Made by a program: the position numbers and the translations under genes. From Helicobacter canadensis MIT 98-5491 (GTDB taxonomy: Bacteria > Campylobacterota > Campylobacteria > Campylobacterales > Helicobacteraceae), in assembly GCF_000162575.1 (NCBI RefSeq), contig NZ_CM000776.2, positions 1,120,950 to 1,184,949 on the forward strand: a stretch of DNA of 64,000 bases, given 5' to 3'. Positions 1-9,807 of the stretch are shown here, piece after piece. The stretch's first letter is position 1, and each line of letters starts with the position of its first letter. Under the pieces are notes generated by a model. It did no database searches and was not told where the DNA came from. It saw only the letters and a program-made list of their open reading frames with translations.

Positions 1-2203
1 TTTAGAAAAGATTCTAAAGCAACATAAACTCACTCAAGAAGATTATCAAAACATTCTCAATATTTTAAAAAGAGAGCCTAATTTGGTAGAAATTGGAATT
101 TTTTCTGCTATGTGGAGCGAACATTGTAGTTATAAATCTAGTAAAATTTATCTTAATGGCTTTCCTACACGCGCACCTTGGGTAATCCAAGGTCCTGGAG
201 AAAATGCTGGAATCATTGATATTGGTGGGGGTTATGGGGCAGTTTTTAAAATGGAATCCCATAATCATCCTAGCTTTATTGAGCCTTATGCTGGTGCGGC
301 AACAGGCGTTGGTGGAATCATGCGTGATATTTTTACTATGGGAGCTAGACCCGTTGCAAGTCTTAATTCTATCCGCTTTGGTAATATTACTAAAACAGAT
401 TCTATAGGAGCAAAACACCGCTATTTATTACGCGGGGTTGTCGCAGGAATCGGAGGCTATGGAAATTGTATGGGAGTGCCAACCATTGGTGGAGAAATGA
501 GTTTTGAAGATTGCTATGAGGGCAATATTTTGGTTAATGCTTTCACTTTAGGAATTGTTAAAAATGATGAAATTTTTTATGGTAAAGCTGAGGGAATTGG
601 AAATCCTGTTATTTATGTAGGCTCCAAAACCGGACGCGATGGTTTAGGTGGTGCGGTGATGAGCTCTGATAGCTTTAATGAAGATTCTAAATCCTTGCGT
701 CCTACCGTGCAAGTGGGCGATCCATTTACCGAAAAACTGCTTTTAGAAGCGTGTTTAGAATTATTTAAAAAAGATTTAATTGTTGGGATTCAAGATATGG
801 GTGCAGCAGGACTTACAAGCTCTAGCTTTGAAATGGCTGGGCGTAGTGGAAGCGGTATGATTATGCATCTTGATAAAGTTCCTACTCGTGAAGCCAATAT
901 GACACCTTATGAATTAATGTTAAGTGAATCGCAAGAGAGGATGTTGATTTGCGCTAAAAAAGGTTGCGAAAAAGAAATTTTAGAGATTTTTACAAAATGG
1001 GAATTAGATTGTGCCATTGTAGGTGAAGTTACCAATAGTGGAAAAATGGAGTTATATTGGTATAATGAAAAATGTGCTGAAATCCCAATCGCTCCTTTGA
1101 GTGAAAAATCGCCAATTCTTAAAAGACCTGTGAGCGAAAATCCAACTTACCTTAACCATATAGAATCACTCAAGCAAGAAACACTTCAAAAATTAGATTC
1201 TAATGAAGTTTTTAAAACTCTTCTTCAAAGCCCTGATGTGAGTGATAAAGCTTGGGTTTATGAACAATATGATAGCACAGTTCAAACTAATACTCTCACT
1301 AAAATTGGCAGTGGTGGTGCAAGTGCAATTAGAGTTAAAGAAAATGGTAAAGGAATAGCAATGAGTGTAGCTTGTCCTGTCCGATTATGTTACCTTAATC
1401 CCAAAGAAGGTGCTAAACAAGCTGTTGCAAAAGTTGGTCGAGATATTGCTCTAAGGGGTGGAAGGGCTCTAGCTATTACAGATTGTCTAAACTTTGGAAA
1501 TCCAGAAAATCCTGAAGTAATGTGGCAATTCAAGGAATCTTGCGAAGGAATCAAAGAAGCTTGCAAAGCTCTCAATACCCCTGTAGTTAGCGGAAATGTA
1601 AGTCTTTATAATCAAACCAATAATAGCGATATTTACCCCACTCCAAGCATTGCAGGAGTTGGAGTTATTGATGATATTTATCATCTTTTGCGTAGTGATT
1701 TTAACCAAGAAGACACTGAAGTTTATTTGCTTAAATCCAAAAATGCTACCCCACAATTTGGCGGGAGTCTTTTTGCGAAATATTTTGCTAACAGCATTAA
1801 AGGTGAAATTTCATCTATCAATCTTAATGATGAATTGTTTTTATGGAGTGTATTAGCTAGTGCAAAAGAACACAAAATCTTAAAAGCAGCTGTTGATATT
1901 TATCAAGGTGGATTAGCCATTGCTCTAGCTAAGGCTTGTATTAAAGGCAACATTGGTTGCAAAAGTGTTCAAACTCTTGATAATCAAGCACTTTTTGGTG
2001 AATCTCCTACGCAAGTTTTAATTGCTCTAGATTCTAAAAATGTTTCAACTTTACAAAATTTACTTGAAAACTCCAATTTGCATTTAGAAAAAATTGCGAC
2101 ATTAGGGGGTGAAACTATTGAAATTAGCGATATTTCAATCCCTCTTAGTGAAGCTAAAAGAATTTATTTTGAAAGCTTTGGGACCACTCTTCAAACCCTT
2201 TAG
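1..2203 (+). CDS. purL: Phosphoribosylformylglycinamidine synthase II, 5' end outside window
   Basis: PurL makes formylglycinamidine ribonucleotide from FGAR, ATP and glutamine-derived ammonia, the fourth step of purine synthesis in the cytoplasm. The reading frame is open from base 2, so the start lies left of the window; the TTG at 83 is internal. The PurL hallmark [15 protein letters not shown] follows shortly after that point. Glycine-rich nucleotide and substrate motifs ([23 protein letters not shown]) occur in the expected order. About 730 residues are visible, which fits the stand-alone small-type PurL that works with separate PurQ and PurS. The end overlaps the next reading frame. Identification is firm. 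Confidence 0.97.
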   Translation, partial: LEKILKQHKLTQEDYQNILNILKREPNLVEIGIFSAMWSEHCSYKSSKIYLNGFPTRAPWVIQGPGENAGIIDIGGGYGAVFKMESHNHPSFIEPYAGAATGVGGIMRDIFTMGARPVASLNSIRFGNITKTDSIGAKHRYLLRGVVAGIGGYGNCMGVPTIGGEMSFEDCYEGNILVNAFTLGIVKNDEIFYGKAEGIGNPVIYVGSKTGRDGLGGAVMSSDSFNEDSKSLRPTVQVGDPFTEKLLLEACLELFKKDLIVGIQDMGAAGLTSSSFEMAGRSGSGMIMHLDKVPTREANMTPYELMLSESQERMLICAKKGCEKEILEIFTKWELDCAIVGEVTNSGKMELYWYNEKCAEIPIAPLSEKSPILKRPVSENPTYLNHIESLKQETLQKLDSNEVFKTLLQSPDVSDKAWVYEQYDSTVQTNTLTKIGSGGASAIRVKENGKGIAMSVACPVRLCYLNPKEGAKQAVAKVGRDIALRGGRALAITDCLNFGNPENPEVMWQFKESCEGIKEACKALNTPVVSGNVSLYNQTNNSDIYPTPSIAGVGVIDDIYHLLRSDFNQEDTEVYLLKSKNATPQFGGSLFAKYFANSIKGEISSINLNDELFLWSVLASAKEHKILKAAVDIYQGGLAIALAKACIKGNIGCKSVQTLDNQALFGESPTQVLIALDSKNVSTLQNLLENSNLHLEKIATLGGETIEISDISIPLSEAKRIYFESFGTTLQTL

Positions 2204-2600
2204 AAAAATTGCTCTTTTGGGGGCAATTTTATTTTATCCTGCTTTTTGTCTGGATTTAGCTAATTTTTATCAACAAGTCCATAAACAAAGTTTGCAAAAA
2301 AACTATGTAAAATTCCGTGGTAGAAATCTTGTAAGCATTGATTCTTATCATCTTTTAAATCAAAAAGAAAAAATGGCGCTAGGATATTCTTTGGTTTTAA
2401 TCCATGAAAAAATTGCTTCTTTTATTTATTTTAATAAATTAAGCGGCATTGGAATTTCCACGCAAAGAAATTCTCATCTACAATTTGATATTAAATATTA
2501 TGAAACACTCAAAGACATTGGCATTGGTGGAGAGTTTTATGCAATGTGTGTTTTGCCTTTTTTTGACAAATGTATTTTATTGGGATATGAATCCTTTTAA
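2178..2600 (+). CDS. Small exported protein of unknown function
   Basis: I do not recognise this family. The frame overlaps the end of purL and has no ATG near its beginning. TTG at 2178 gives about 140 residues beginning with a basic stretch and a hydrophobic segment ([14 protein letters not shown]), which looks like a signal peptide. A GTG at 2109 and a TTG at 2217 are alternative starts, and none has a convincing ribosome binding site, so translation may be coupled to purL. The mature part is short, has no obvious catalytic motif, and contains a few Cys and many aromatic residues. It is probably periplasmic. Codon use looks like that of its neighbours, so it is probably a real gene. Confidence 0.6.
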   Translation: MGPLFKPFRKIALLGAILFYPAFCLDLANFYQQVHKQSLQKNYVKFRGRNLVSIDSYHLLNQKEKMALGYSLVLIHEKIASFIYFNKLSGIGISTQRNSHLQFDIKYYETLKDIGIGGEFYAMCVLPFFDKCILLGYESF

Positions 2601-2605
2601 AAAAG

Positions 2606-3823
2606 CTAGGATTTTTTCAAAGCCTGTTTTTTAATAAGATAAATCTTGCGGTATAGCTTTATAAAATTGCACTTCCACCATTCCTTGCAAAACTCCAAAA
2701 CCGCTTCTCCTAGCCTATAAGGAATGCTTTGTTTTTCTTTTAAAGCACTTTGGTAATCATCATATTGACAAAACATAGGCAATCTTAAATGGGGAGATTT
2801 TTTACAGATTCTACGATATTCCCTTAGTTTCCTTTTATGCTTTAAAATCACTTGTGCTATCTTAAAAGGCAATTTTAGATATTTTATTTTACTTGTTTGA
2901 TAATAGCACTCCACAATCGCATAACCCACCTTATAAGCTAGGCAAAATCGCACTCTCTCATACCCATAAGTTGTCTTAGCCACAAATCCTCTTAAATAAG
3001 GCGAACCACCATTATTTAACCAAATCCTATAATATTCGCCCCACTCTCTCCATATTTGATGACAAAGCCGATTATTCCAAAACCGATTTTCTCTTCCATA
3101 AGAATGAATAAAATAAGAATCATCATTAGCTAACCACAACACACTCCCCACATAATCTTTGCCCAAATCTTTAGCTTTAATTCCTTTTTCAAATATCAAT
3201 AAAGACAAAACACCTTGATCATTAAGCCCCAATTCAATGCTTTTTTGATAAACAAAAGCATAACACTCTGCAGGATTAACCAAGGAATCATTTACAAAAA
3301 TAATGGGTGAGCGATAGATTCTAAAATCTTTAAATTTTCCATAATAATTAGGATACACCTCTTTGAGCTGCTTTTTACCCCTTTCTGCTGCTATTGTAAT
3401 TCCTAATTCTTTAAGCTTAAGTAAATGTTCCAATCCCTTTAAAAGCAAAATATCAAAATCTAAATATAAAATATTTTCGCACTCTTCTAAATACCTAAAA
3501 ATTTCAAAACACGCATACACCATATGTGTCCAACGACCTAAAAAACCTTTGGATTGGGCAAAATTAATTCTCAAATTATCTGGATTAAATCTTTTAAAAT
3601 TATCCATAAAGGTTTGTTGTGTAAATTCACAAAAAACTACCTTGCTATTTTGAGCTAATTTTTGCATTACTTCTTTATCTTTTAGGCTAAATCCATCGTG
3701 AATAATATAAAAAACATCCACAAAACTACCCATTTTATCTTTAATGTTAGCAATCATCACACCCAAAGTAAAACTAGAATCTTTTGTAGCTGCTAATAAA
3801 ATCCCAAATTTATGCTTTTTCAT
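2606..3823 (-). CDS. Glycosyltransferase, GT8-like with DxD motif
   Basis: This is probably a sugar transferase for lipooligosaccharide or another surface glycan. The protein has 405 residues. The N-terminal half has the GT-A layout of family 8 enzymes: an early strand (FGILLAATKD), then ILYLDFDILLL with the metal-binding D122-x-D124, and NDQGVLSLL further on. The C-terminal 130 residues are basic and end in a segment beginning PYRLGEAVLEF. I associate such tails with Campylobacter and Helicobacter surface sugar transferases. The ATG at 3823 is preceded by a GGAG. It stands alone between convergent and divergent neighbours, so its acceptor cannot be inferred. Confidence 0.75.
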   Translation of the reverse strand: MKKHKFGILLAATKDSSFTLGVMIANIKDKMGSFVDVFYIIHDGFSLKDKEVMQKLAQNSKVVFCEFTQQTFMDNFKRFNPDNLRINFAQSKGFLGRWTHMVYACFEIFRYLEECENILYLDFDILLLKGLEHLLKLKELGITIAAERGKKQLKEVYPNYYGKFKDFRIYRSPIIFVNDSLVNPAECYAFVYQKSIELGLNDQGVLSLLIFEKGIKAKDLGKDYVGSVLWLANDDSYFIHSYGRENRFWNNRLCHQIWREWGEYYRIWLNNGGSPYLRGFVAKTTYGYERVRFCLAYKVGYAIVECYYQTSKIKYLKLPFKIAQVILKHKRKLREYRRICKKSPHLRLPMFCQYDDYQSALKEKQSIPYRLGEAVLEFCKEWWKCNFIKLYRKIYLIKKQALKKS

Positions 3824-3924
3824 TCTTTCTCCAAAAGCTTGATTTTACTATATTTTCAAGCATTTTTCAATTTTAAAGTTTTCATTAAAGCTTTATCTAA
3901 TGCTTATAAAAAAATAAATTCTGC

Positions 3925-3930
3925 TATAAT
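3925..3930 (+). promoter_or_regulatory. Putative -10 box (TATAAT) for the azlC operon
   Basis: The sequence reads TGCTATAAT in an AT-rich intergenic stretch, 30 bases before the GTG start of azlC. Vegetative promoters of this group usually show a strong extended -10 and no clear -35. This is the only good candidate ahead of the plus-strand run. Confidence 0.55.
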
Positions 3931-3960
3931 TCCCATTTTTTATAAATTTTGAGGTTTTAG

Positions 3961-4653
3961 GTGTTTTACAGAAGCTTGATCCAATCATTGCCAGTCTTAA
4001 TGGGATATTTACCTCTTGGAATTGCCTTTGGAATTTTATTTTCCAAAGAATTGCAACTTGATTGGTATTATGGAATCTTAATTTCTATTTTAGTTTTTAC
4101 GGGTGCTGGACAATTTTTGCTTGTTTCTCTTATTGCTTCTTATACGGGATTTTTAGAAATCGCCATTGCTTCCTTTTTGCTTAATATCCGTCATCTTTTT
4201 TATTCCCTTGCTATCACTGATGAAATCAAAAAATTTGGAATTGCTAAATATTATATTCTTTTTGGTTTAACCGATGAAACTTTTGCAGTTTTAAAAGCTA
4301 ATAAAGCCGTGCTTAATCTTTCTTCAAAAGAACTAGAAAGAAGTTATTTTTACATTACTTTTTTAAATCATTGCTATTGGGTTTTAGGTAGTGGAATTGG
4401 AATATTCCTAGGAAATGCTTTAGGATTTAAACCAGATGGAGTAGAATTTGCCTTAACAGCACTTTTTAGCGTTTTAACCCTTTCACTTCTGCAAAACTCT
4501 CCCAATAAAAAACCTTTTTATATTGGTTTATTATTAGGCATTATAGGTTTAATTATTTTTCCTAATCAATACTTTTTATTGCTTAGTCTTTTTTGTGGAA
4601 TCTTAATTTTACTCTTTGGTAGAAAATGGATAGAAAATGCAAGATCATTTTGA
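3961..4653 (+). CDS. azlC: AzlC family branched-chain amino acid exporter, large subunit
   Basis: AzlC/YgaZ proteins pair with a small AzlD/YgaH subunit in the inner membrane and export branched-chain or related amino acids. The 230-residue protein is almost entirely hydrophobic, with several membrane segments. It has family features near the N terminus (LPLGIAFGILF), a GAGQF motif, and the conserved TDE in FGLTDETFAVL. The start is GTG with GAGG six bases upstream; no ATG fits. It overlaps azlD by 17 bases, which supports a two-subunit transporter. Confidence 0.88.
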   Translation: MFYRSLIQSLPVLMGYLPLGIAFGILFSKELQLDWYYGILISILVFTGAGQFLLVSLIASYTGFLEIAIASFLLNIRHLFYSLAITDEIKKFGIAKYYILFGLTDETFAVLKANKAVLNLSSKELERSYFYITFLNHCYWVLGSGIGIFLGNALGFKPDGVEFALTALFSVLTLSLLQNSPNKKPFYIGLLLGIIGLIIFPNQYFLLLSLFCGILILLFGRKWIENARSF

Positions 4654-4966
4654 TACTTTTTATCTCATCAGTGCTATTTTAGCCTCTTCTATTGGAACAG
4701 CACTCACAAGATTATTGCCTTTTTTTGTGTTTAAAAATATCACCAACAATAAACTCTTAAAATACCTTCAAGAAACAATGCCACTTCTTATTATGACGCT
4801 TCTAATTTTTTTTAGTCTCCTTAATACTCCTTGGAGTAAAACTTATGGTCTCTATGAGCTTGGTGGAATTTTTTCTGCAATTTTATGTTTTTTATGGTTT
4901 AAAAATTCAGTTTTTAGTATATTTACAGGAATTATTTTTTATATTTTTCTTACAAGGATTTTTTAA
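4637..4966 (+). CDS. azlD: AzlD family transporter small subunit
   Basis: This is the 109-residue small partner of AzlC. It shows about four hydrophobic segments and the family signature GTALTRLLPFFVF near residue 20. Its start lies inside the end of azlC, and its TAA shares a base with the ATG of the following gene, so the three genes are probably translated from one message. Confidence 0.87.
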   Translation: MQDHFDTFYLISAILASSIGTALTRLLPFFVFKNITNNKLLKYLQETMPLLIMTLLIFFSLLNTPWSKTYGLYELGGIFSAILCFLWFKNSVFSIFTGIIFYIFLTRIF

Positions 4967-5307
4967 TGGTTAGAATTTATGGAATCAAAAATTGTGGTAG
5001 CGTAAAAAAAGCTTTAAATTTCCTAGAACAAAATAAGATTCCTTATGAATTTATTGATTTTAAAAAAACACCACCCAATAAAGAAACCCTTGAAAAATGG
5101 CTCCAAAGTGTCCCACTTAAAATACTTTTTAACACCAAGGGCACCACTTATAGAAAACTTGCTTTAAAAGATAAAAATCTTAGCGAAGAAGACATCAAAG
5201 AATATCTCATTAAAGAACCCAATTTAATTAAGCGTCCAGTTATTGAAGCTTCTCATCAAATTATTGTTGGCTTTCAAGAAGAAGAATATAAGGAGTTTAA
5301 ATGGTGA
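4966..5307 (+). CDS. ArsC/Spx/YffB family thioredoxin-fold protein
   Basis: The protein has 113 residues with the ArsC-family fold. The N terminus (IYGIKNCGSVKKA) carries a single active-site-type Cys, not the CxxC of Spx. The TTYR and KRPVIE segments match the conserved second half of the family. The arrangement is closest to the YffB/YfgD group, whose physiological substrate is not settled; glutathione-dependent or arsenate-type reduction are possibilities. It is tightly packed between azlD and the NlpC/P60 gene, with no arsenic resistance genes nearby, so an arsenate role is not implied. Confidence 0.85.
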   Translation: MVRIYGIKNCGSVKKALNFLEQNKIPYEFIDFKKTPPNKETLEKWLQSVPLKILFNTKGTTYRKLALKDKNLSEEDIKEYLIKEPNLIKRPVIEASHQIIVGFQEEEYKEFKW

Positions 5308-6626
5308 GATTCCTCACTTTTCTTTTTTTTCTAGCTCTACTTTATGGCTGTGCTTCAAAACCACCTAAACTTGAATTACCTAAGCAGGATTTGCAATCAT
5401 ACATTTCTAATGAATCATTTAAAACTCACTCCACAAAAACTCTCAAAAAAGAGTATTTGCAACAATTTTTCTCACCTTTTGATAAAATTCCAAAAAATGA
5501 TTCTATTCAAGCCCAATGGGGATTGCAACAAGCCTTAACAAATTTAGGTTATGGAGAGAATCTATTACCCTATTCCCTAGAAGAAATCCAAAAATTAGCC
5601 AAAGAAGCAAATTATAAAAACTTTCCAAGTTTAAAACAACCTGCCATTGTAACTAAATCTAGCAATATTAGGGTTTTGCCTACCAATAAACCTCGCTTCT
5701 TTAATCCTAAAACAGCAGGAGAAGGATTCCCTTTTGATTATTGGCAAAATTCTTATATTTATCTAGGAACACCCATTCTTATTACGCATTATTCTCAATC
5801 TAAAAAATGGGCTTTTGTTGAGAGTGGCTTTGTTAGCGGATGGATAGAAGTGCTTAATATCGCTATTTTAGATCACAAACAAGTCCAAGAACTCAAACAA
5901 ACTCAAGATTTTTTAGTAGCAAAACGAGATAATATTCCTCTTTATAATACTCATCACGAATTTCTAGAATCAGCTCGTATTGGTATGCTACTTCCTTCAC
6001 TTGGAAGCACAAAAAAAGCTTATGAGAGTTTCATTTTTACACGCACACAAAGAGGTTATGCTAAAAAAGTAAAAATTCATCTCCAAACTAAAGGTTTCAC
6101 CAAATTTCCTATGCCCTTTTCCCCAAAAAATTATACTTCTCTTGCTCAAAACCTTTTGGGAGAAAAATATGGTTGGGGAGGAATGTTTGGAAATCGTGAT
6201 TGCTCAATGTTTCTAAGGGATACTCTTGGTAATTTTGGATTCTATCTCCAAAGAAACTCCCAAGCTCAAATACTCCCAAATAATTTAGACAAATCACGCT
6301 ATTTTGATTTAAGCCAAATGAATTCTCATCAAAAAAAGCTTTTTATCCAAAATAATGCCATTCCTTTTGCTACTTTACTTGGAATGAAAGGGCATATTAT
6401 GCTTTATACTGGAAGCTTTGGAGAAGAAATTTTTGTTTTGCATGATATTTGGGGATTAAAAACGCTTCAAAATGGCATAGAAGGTAGAAGTATCATTGGG
6501 AAAATCGCCATTACTCCGCTTAATATTGGCGAAAATATCAAGGGAATTAATCAAGATACTTTATTGATTAAACGCATTTATGGAATGAGAAATCTTTTTA
6601 ACAAAGAGGATCTTTATGCAAAATAG
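5301..6626 (+). CDS. SH3-domain NlpC/P60 lipoprotein, peptidoglycan endopeptidase
   Basis: This is a probable cell-wall hydrolase that cuts peptide stems of peptidoglycan. The 441-residue protein starts with a short lipoprotein signal (ALLYGC, Cys about residue 17), so it should be lipid-anchored. The middle contains bacterial SH3-like segments (around residues 110-260, with WAFVESGFVSGWI). The C-terminal C40 domain has C301 in GNRDCSMF and H365 in KGHIMLY, the expected Cys-His pair. The layout matches the SH3-type NlpC/P60 proteins common in Campylobacterota. It overlaps both neighbours by a few bases in the long operon. Confidence 0.85.
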   Translation: MVRFLTFLFFLALLYGCASKPPKLELPKQDLQSYISNESFKTHSTKTLKKEYLQQFFSPFDKIPKNDSIQAQWGLQQALTNLGYGENLLPYSLEEIQKLAKEANYKNFPSLKQPAIVTKSSNIRVLPTNKPRFFNPKTAGEGFPFDYWQNSYIYLGTPILITHYSQSKKWAFVESGFVSGWIEVLNIAILDHKQVQELKQTQDFLVAKRDNIPLYNTHHEFLESARIGMLLPSLGSTKKAYESFIFTRTQRGYAKKVKIHLQTKGFTKFPMPFSPKNYTSLAQNLLGEKYGWGGMFGNRDCSMFLRDTLGNFGFYLQRNSQAQILPNNLDKSRYFDLSQMNSHQKKLFIQNNAIPFATLLGMKGHIMLYTGSFGEEIFVLHDIWGLKTLQNGIEGRSIIGKIAITPLNIGENIKGINQDTLLIKRIYGMRNLFNKEDLYAK

Positions 6627-7353
6627 TAACTCCCAAAAAATAATTGAATGCAAAAATGTTAATTTTTCTTTTACCAAAGAACGAATTTTGTATAATGTGG
6701 ATTGGATAATTTATGAAGGTGATTTTTGGGCTATTATTGGACCAAATGGAGGTGGAAAAAGCACATTAGCACGCCTTTTAACGGGATTGTTAAAGCCAAC
6801 AGAAGGCAAGATTCTTAAAAATCCAGCATTACGCATTGGCTATGTCCCACAAAACACTTTCTTAAATCGTCATTTTCCCATATCAACCCTAGAAGTTGTT
6901 ATGATGGGATTTTTAAAATCAGGATTTTTAGGTGGATTCTTGCCCAAGAACGCAAAAGAAATTGCATTGGAGCTTTTAGAGCAATTCCACTTAGAAGCTT
7001 TTGCTTACAAGAAAATTGGCGAACTCTCTGGAGGACAAAGGCAGAGAGTTTTGATTGCAAGAGCATTATGTGGAAATCCAAATTTTTTGGTCTTAGATGA
7101 GCCAACAGCCAGTGTAGATCAAAAAAATCAGAAAGAAATTTATGATTTATTACAAAAAATCAATAAAGAAAAGACTATAATTATAATTAGTCATGATATT
7201 TCAGTTTTATTAGGCTATGCAAAAAAAGTTTTATATGTTAATCAAGAGGTTACAGAACACGAACTTCCAAAAATAAGCAACCAAAGCATTGAAGATCATT
7301 TTTGTGAAGTAGAAATGTTATTGCAATCTCAATATTCTCAAAATCTTAATTAG
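6616..7353 (+). CDS. Metal ABC transporter ATP-binding protein (ZnuC/MntB-like)
   Basis: This is the ATPase subunit of a divalent-metal (zinc or manganese) importer. The 245-residue protein has Walker A GPNGGGKST at residues 42-50, signature LSGGQRQR, Walker B VLDEPTA and the switch histidine in ISHDIS. Sequence style and the linked ABC-3 type permease at 8713 place it in the metal-chelate group. Oddly, mqo lies between ATPase and permease genes, and no periplasmic metal-binding protein gene is adjacent. The substrate metal cannot be decided from the sequence. Confidence 0.87.
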   Translation: MQNSNSQKIIECKNVNFSFTKERILYNVDWIIYEGDFWAIIGPNGGGKSTLARLLTGLLKPTEGKILKNPALRIGYVPQNTFLNRHFPISTLEVVMMGFLKSGFLGGFLPKNAKEIALELLEQFHLEAFAYKKIGELSGGQRQRVLIARALCGNPNFLVLDEPTASVDQKNQKEIYDLLQKINKEKTIIIISHDISVLLGYAKKVLYVNQEVTEHELPKISNQSIEDHFCEVEMLLQSQYSQNLN

Positions 7354-7364
7354 GAGGTCATTTT

Positions 7365-8720
7365 ATGAATCAATCTTATGATGTTGCCATTATTGGGGCT
7401 GGTATTTCAGGTAGTGCACTTTTTTATGCACTCACACATTATACAAATCTCAAAAAAGTTGTTTTACTAGAAAAATATTCTCAACCCGCAACATTAAGTT
7501 CAAGTGGAAATAATAACTCACAAACTATTCACGCTGGGGATATTGAAACAAACTACACTTTTGAAAAAGCAAAAAAAGTCTCAAGAGGAGCAAAATTACT
7601 TGTTTCTTATGCTTTTCATCATCAATTACAAAATAAAAGCATTTTTGAATATCAAAAAATGGCTATCGGTGTGGGTGAAAAAGAAGTAGAATTTATGACA
7701 AAACGACATGAAGAGTTTAAAGAAATCTATCCTGAATTAGAATTTTTCGATAAAGAAACGCTCAAACAAATTGAACCCAATGTTATTAAAATGCCTGATG
7801 GTAGTGATAGACCTGAACCTATTGTTGGTTCGGGAGTAAGAAAAAGCTTTTGTGCGATGAATTTCTGTGCTACTGCCACTCATATGATAGAGCAAAGTGT
7901 TTTTGGGGAACACAAAGCACTTTTCAACCATAAAGTAACTCAAATTATCCAACAAGGCGATGGTGCTTATACAATACAATCACAAGGACAATCTCCTATT
8001 ACAGCCTCTTTTGTGCTAGTAAATGCAGGTGCACATTCTTTACTTTTAGCTCAAAATATGGGCTATGGCTTAGATTTGGGTTGTTTGCCTGTATCTGGAA
8101 GTTTTTATTTTATCCCTGGAAGCAAACTTCAAGGTAAAGTTTATACTGTCCAAAATCCAAAACTCCCTTTTGCAGCTATCCATGGAGATCCCGATGTTGT
8201 TGCACAAGGAAAAACTAGATTAGGACCAACTGCTCTTGTATTACCCAAATTAGAACGCTTTAAAAGTGGTACTTTTATAGATTTTCTAAAATCTTTTGGC
8301 TTTGGAAGTGCTACTACAAAAATTATGTGGGATTTACTTTCTGATAATGAAATCCGAAACTATATTTTTAGAAATTTCATCTATGAGATTCCAAGTATTG
8401 GAAAAAAATACTTTTGGGAAGAAGCTAGAAAAATCATTCCTTCTATTCAACTCAATGAATTATCGTATGCTTATGGATTTGGTGGAATCCGCCCTCAAGT
8501 TTTAGACAAAACACAAAAAAAACTTGTCTTAGGCGAGAAAAAAATCAAAAGCAATCAAGGTATTACCTTTAATATGACACCAAGCCCAGGAGCTACGAGT
8601 TGCTTAAGAAACGCTTTGATAGATATGCTAGAAATCACAGAATATCTTAAAGCAGAAATTAAAATGGACAAAATTAAAGAGGAATTAAATGAAGAAGATT
8701 TAGGATGGTTAATTGACTAA
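7365..8720 (+). CDS. mqo: FAD-dependent malate:quinone oxidoreductase
   Basis: Mqo oxidises malate to oxaloacetate and passes electrons to menaquinone at the inner membrane. It replaces soluble malate dehydrogenase in many Helicobacter. The 451-residue protein begins with the dinucleotide-binding loop GAGISGSALFY. It closely follows my recollection of the H. pylori enzyme (SGNNNSQTIHAGDIETNY, then a C-terminal GFGGIRPQV). A very strong Shine-Dalgarno (TAGGAGGTC) precedes the ATG. It sits inside the metal ABC transporter locus, and the permease start overlaps its last codons. Confidence 0.9.
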   Translation: MNQSYDVAIIGAGISGSALFYALTHYTNLKKVVLLEKYSQPATLSSSGNNNSQTIHAGDIETNYTFEKAKKVSRGAKLLVSYAFHHQLQNKSIFEYQKMAIGVGEKEVEFMTKRHEEFKEIYPELEFFDKETLKQIEPNVIKMPDGSDRPEPIVGSGVRKSFCAMNFCATATHMIEQSVFGEHKALFNHKVTQIIQQGDGAYTIQSQGQSPITASFVLVNAGAHSLLLAQNMGYGLDLGCLPVSGSFYFIPGSKLQGKVYTVQNPKLPFAAIHGDPDVVAQGKTRLGPTALVLPKLERFKSGTFIDFLKSFGFGSATTKIMWDLLSDNEIRNYIFRNFIYEIPSIGKKYFWEEARKIIPSIQLNELSYAYGFGGIRPQVLDKTQKKLVLGEKKIKSNQGITFNMTPSPGATSCLRNALIDMLEITEYLKAEIKMDKIKEELNEEDLGWLID

Positions 8721-9540
8721 TATTCTAGAATATAGCTTCATTCAAAATGCAATCATTGGTGCCTTTTTTACAAGCATTATTTGCGGTATTATAGGCACAC
8801 TTTCAGTAACCAATAGAATGGTTTTTATCTCTGGGGGAATCGCTCATAGTGTTTATGGTGGCGTAGGAATCGCAGCTTTTTTTGGATTGCCAATTTTATT
8901 GGGTGCAACACTTTTTAGTGTCTTTTGTGCAATTATTCTTGCCTATATGTTGCTTTATGCCAAAGAAAGATTAGATGCACTCGTAGGATCACTTTGGGCT
9001 TTTGGAATGGCATTGGGGATTATTCTTGTAGAATTAACACCTGGTTACAACAAAGATTTTATGGGATATTTATTTGGGAGTATTTTAAGTATCACTCAAA
9101 ATGATATTCAATATATGATTATTTTCACTTGTTTTCTTATACTTTTTATTATATTAAACTATCGTATCATTTTAGGAATCTCTTATGATAGTGAATTTAC
9201 ACAACTTCAAGGAATCAATACCCACTTTTTTAGCATAATCTTAATGATACTCATTGCTATTGGAATTGTGATTACTATGCGTTCTGTAGGAATTATTTTA
9301 ATCATTGCACTTTTAAGTATTCCAGCTTATTGCAGTGAAATTCTAACCAACTCTCTAGCTAAGATGATGTTTGTTTCAAGTCTTATTTCTTTTGCTTGCA
9401 TACTTGGCGGTATTAGTATTTCTTATTTTTGTGATCTCCAAGCAGGTGCTAGTATTGTTATTTTACTCTCTCTTTTTTCTTTTGTTTTGGCACTCATCCA
9501 TTCTCTTTTAAATAAATTTTCTTCTAAAAAGGTGCTTTAA
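8713..9540 (+). CDS. Metal ABC transporter permease (ZnuB/ABC-3 family)
   Basis: This is the membrane subunit of the zinc/manganese importer. The 275-residue protein has about eight hydrophobic segments and typical ABC-3 features (ISGGIAHSVYGG near the N terminus, RSVGIILIIALLSIPA in the middle). The start is TTG at 8713 because the nearby ATG at 8705 is closed by TGA; an AGGA seven bases upstream supports the TTG. It overlaps mqo by eight bases. It should pair with the ATPase at 6616. Confidence 0.86.
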   Translation: MTNILEYSFIQNAIIGAFFTSIICGIIGTLSVTNRMVFISGGIAHSVYGGVGIAAFFGLPILLGATLFSVFCAIILAYMLLYAKERLDALVGSLWAFGMALGIILVELTPGYNKDFMGYLFGSILSITQNDIQYMIIFTCFLILFIILNYRIILGISYDSEFTQLQGINTHFFSIILMILIAIGIVITMRSVGIILIIALLSIPAYCSEILTNSLAKMMFVSSLISFACILGGISISYFCDLQAGASIVILLSLFSFVLALIHSLLNKFSSKKVL

Positions 9541-9752
9541 TGGAAAATTTGGATAAAAAAATCAATCATTCCAACAACACTGCAACAAGGGCTATTAAAA
9601 TTGCTCTTGTGTGCTGTGTGATAACGATTATTTTTGCGACACTTAGTTTATGGGTTTTACTTAATCAAATCACTGCTACTGCCAATCTAAGCAAAAATCA
9701 AAAAATACTTGAGCAAAAAATACTTATACTAGAAAAACAACAAAAACAATAA
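9540..9752 (+). CDS. Small single-pass membrane protein, Helicobacter-type
   Basis: The protein has 70 residues: a polar N terminus, one strong membrane helix at about residues 18-42 (KIALVCCVITIIFATLSLWV), and a Lys/Gln-rich C-terminal heptad-like tail that could form a coiled coil. It may belong to a small Helicobacter DUF family (DUF5408), but I cannot confirm this. The ATG overlaps the stop of the ABC permease, so it is part of that operon. Function is unknown; a transporter-associated or divisome-like small membrane protein is possible. Confidence 0.65.
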   Translation: MENLDKKINHSNNTATRAIKIALVCCVITIIFATLSLWVLLNQITATANLSKNQKILEQKILILEKQQKQ

Positions 9753-9760
9753 AATTAAAT

Positions 9761-9779
9761 TTGGAACGCAAAATGCTTT
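9761..9779 (+). promoter_or_regulatory. Sigma-54 (RpoN) promoter
   Basis: The sequence TTGGAACGCAAAATGCTTT has GG at 9763-9764 and GC at 9775-9776, an exact GG-N10-GC spacing. It matches the Campylobacterota sigma-54 consensus TTGGAAC-N5-TTGCTT. It lies 29 bases before the ATG of the flagellin-like gene. Confidence 0.85.
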
Positions 9780-9807
9780 AATCCTTTAAAATTTTAAAGG
9801 AGTTTCA

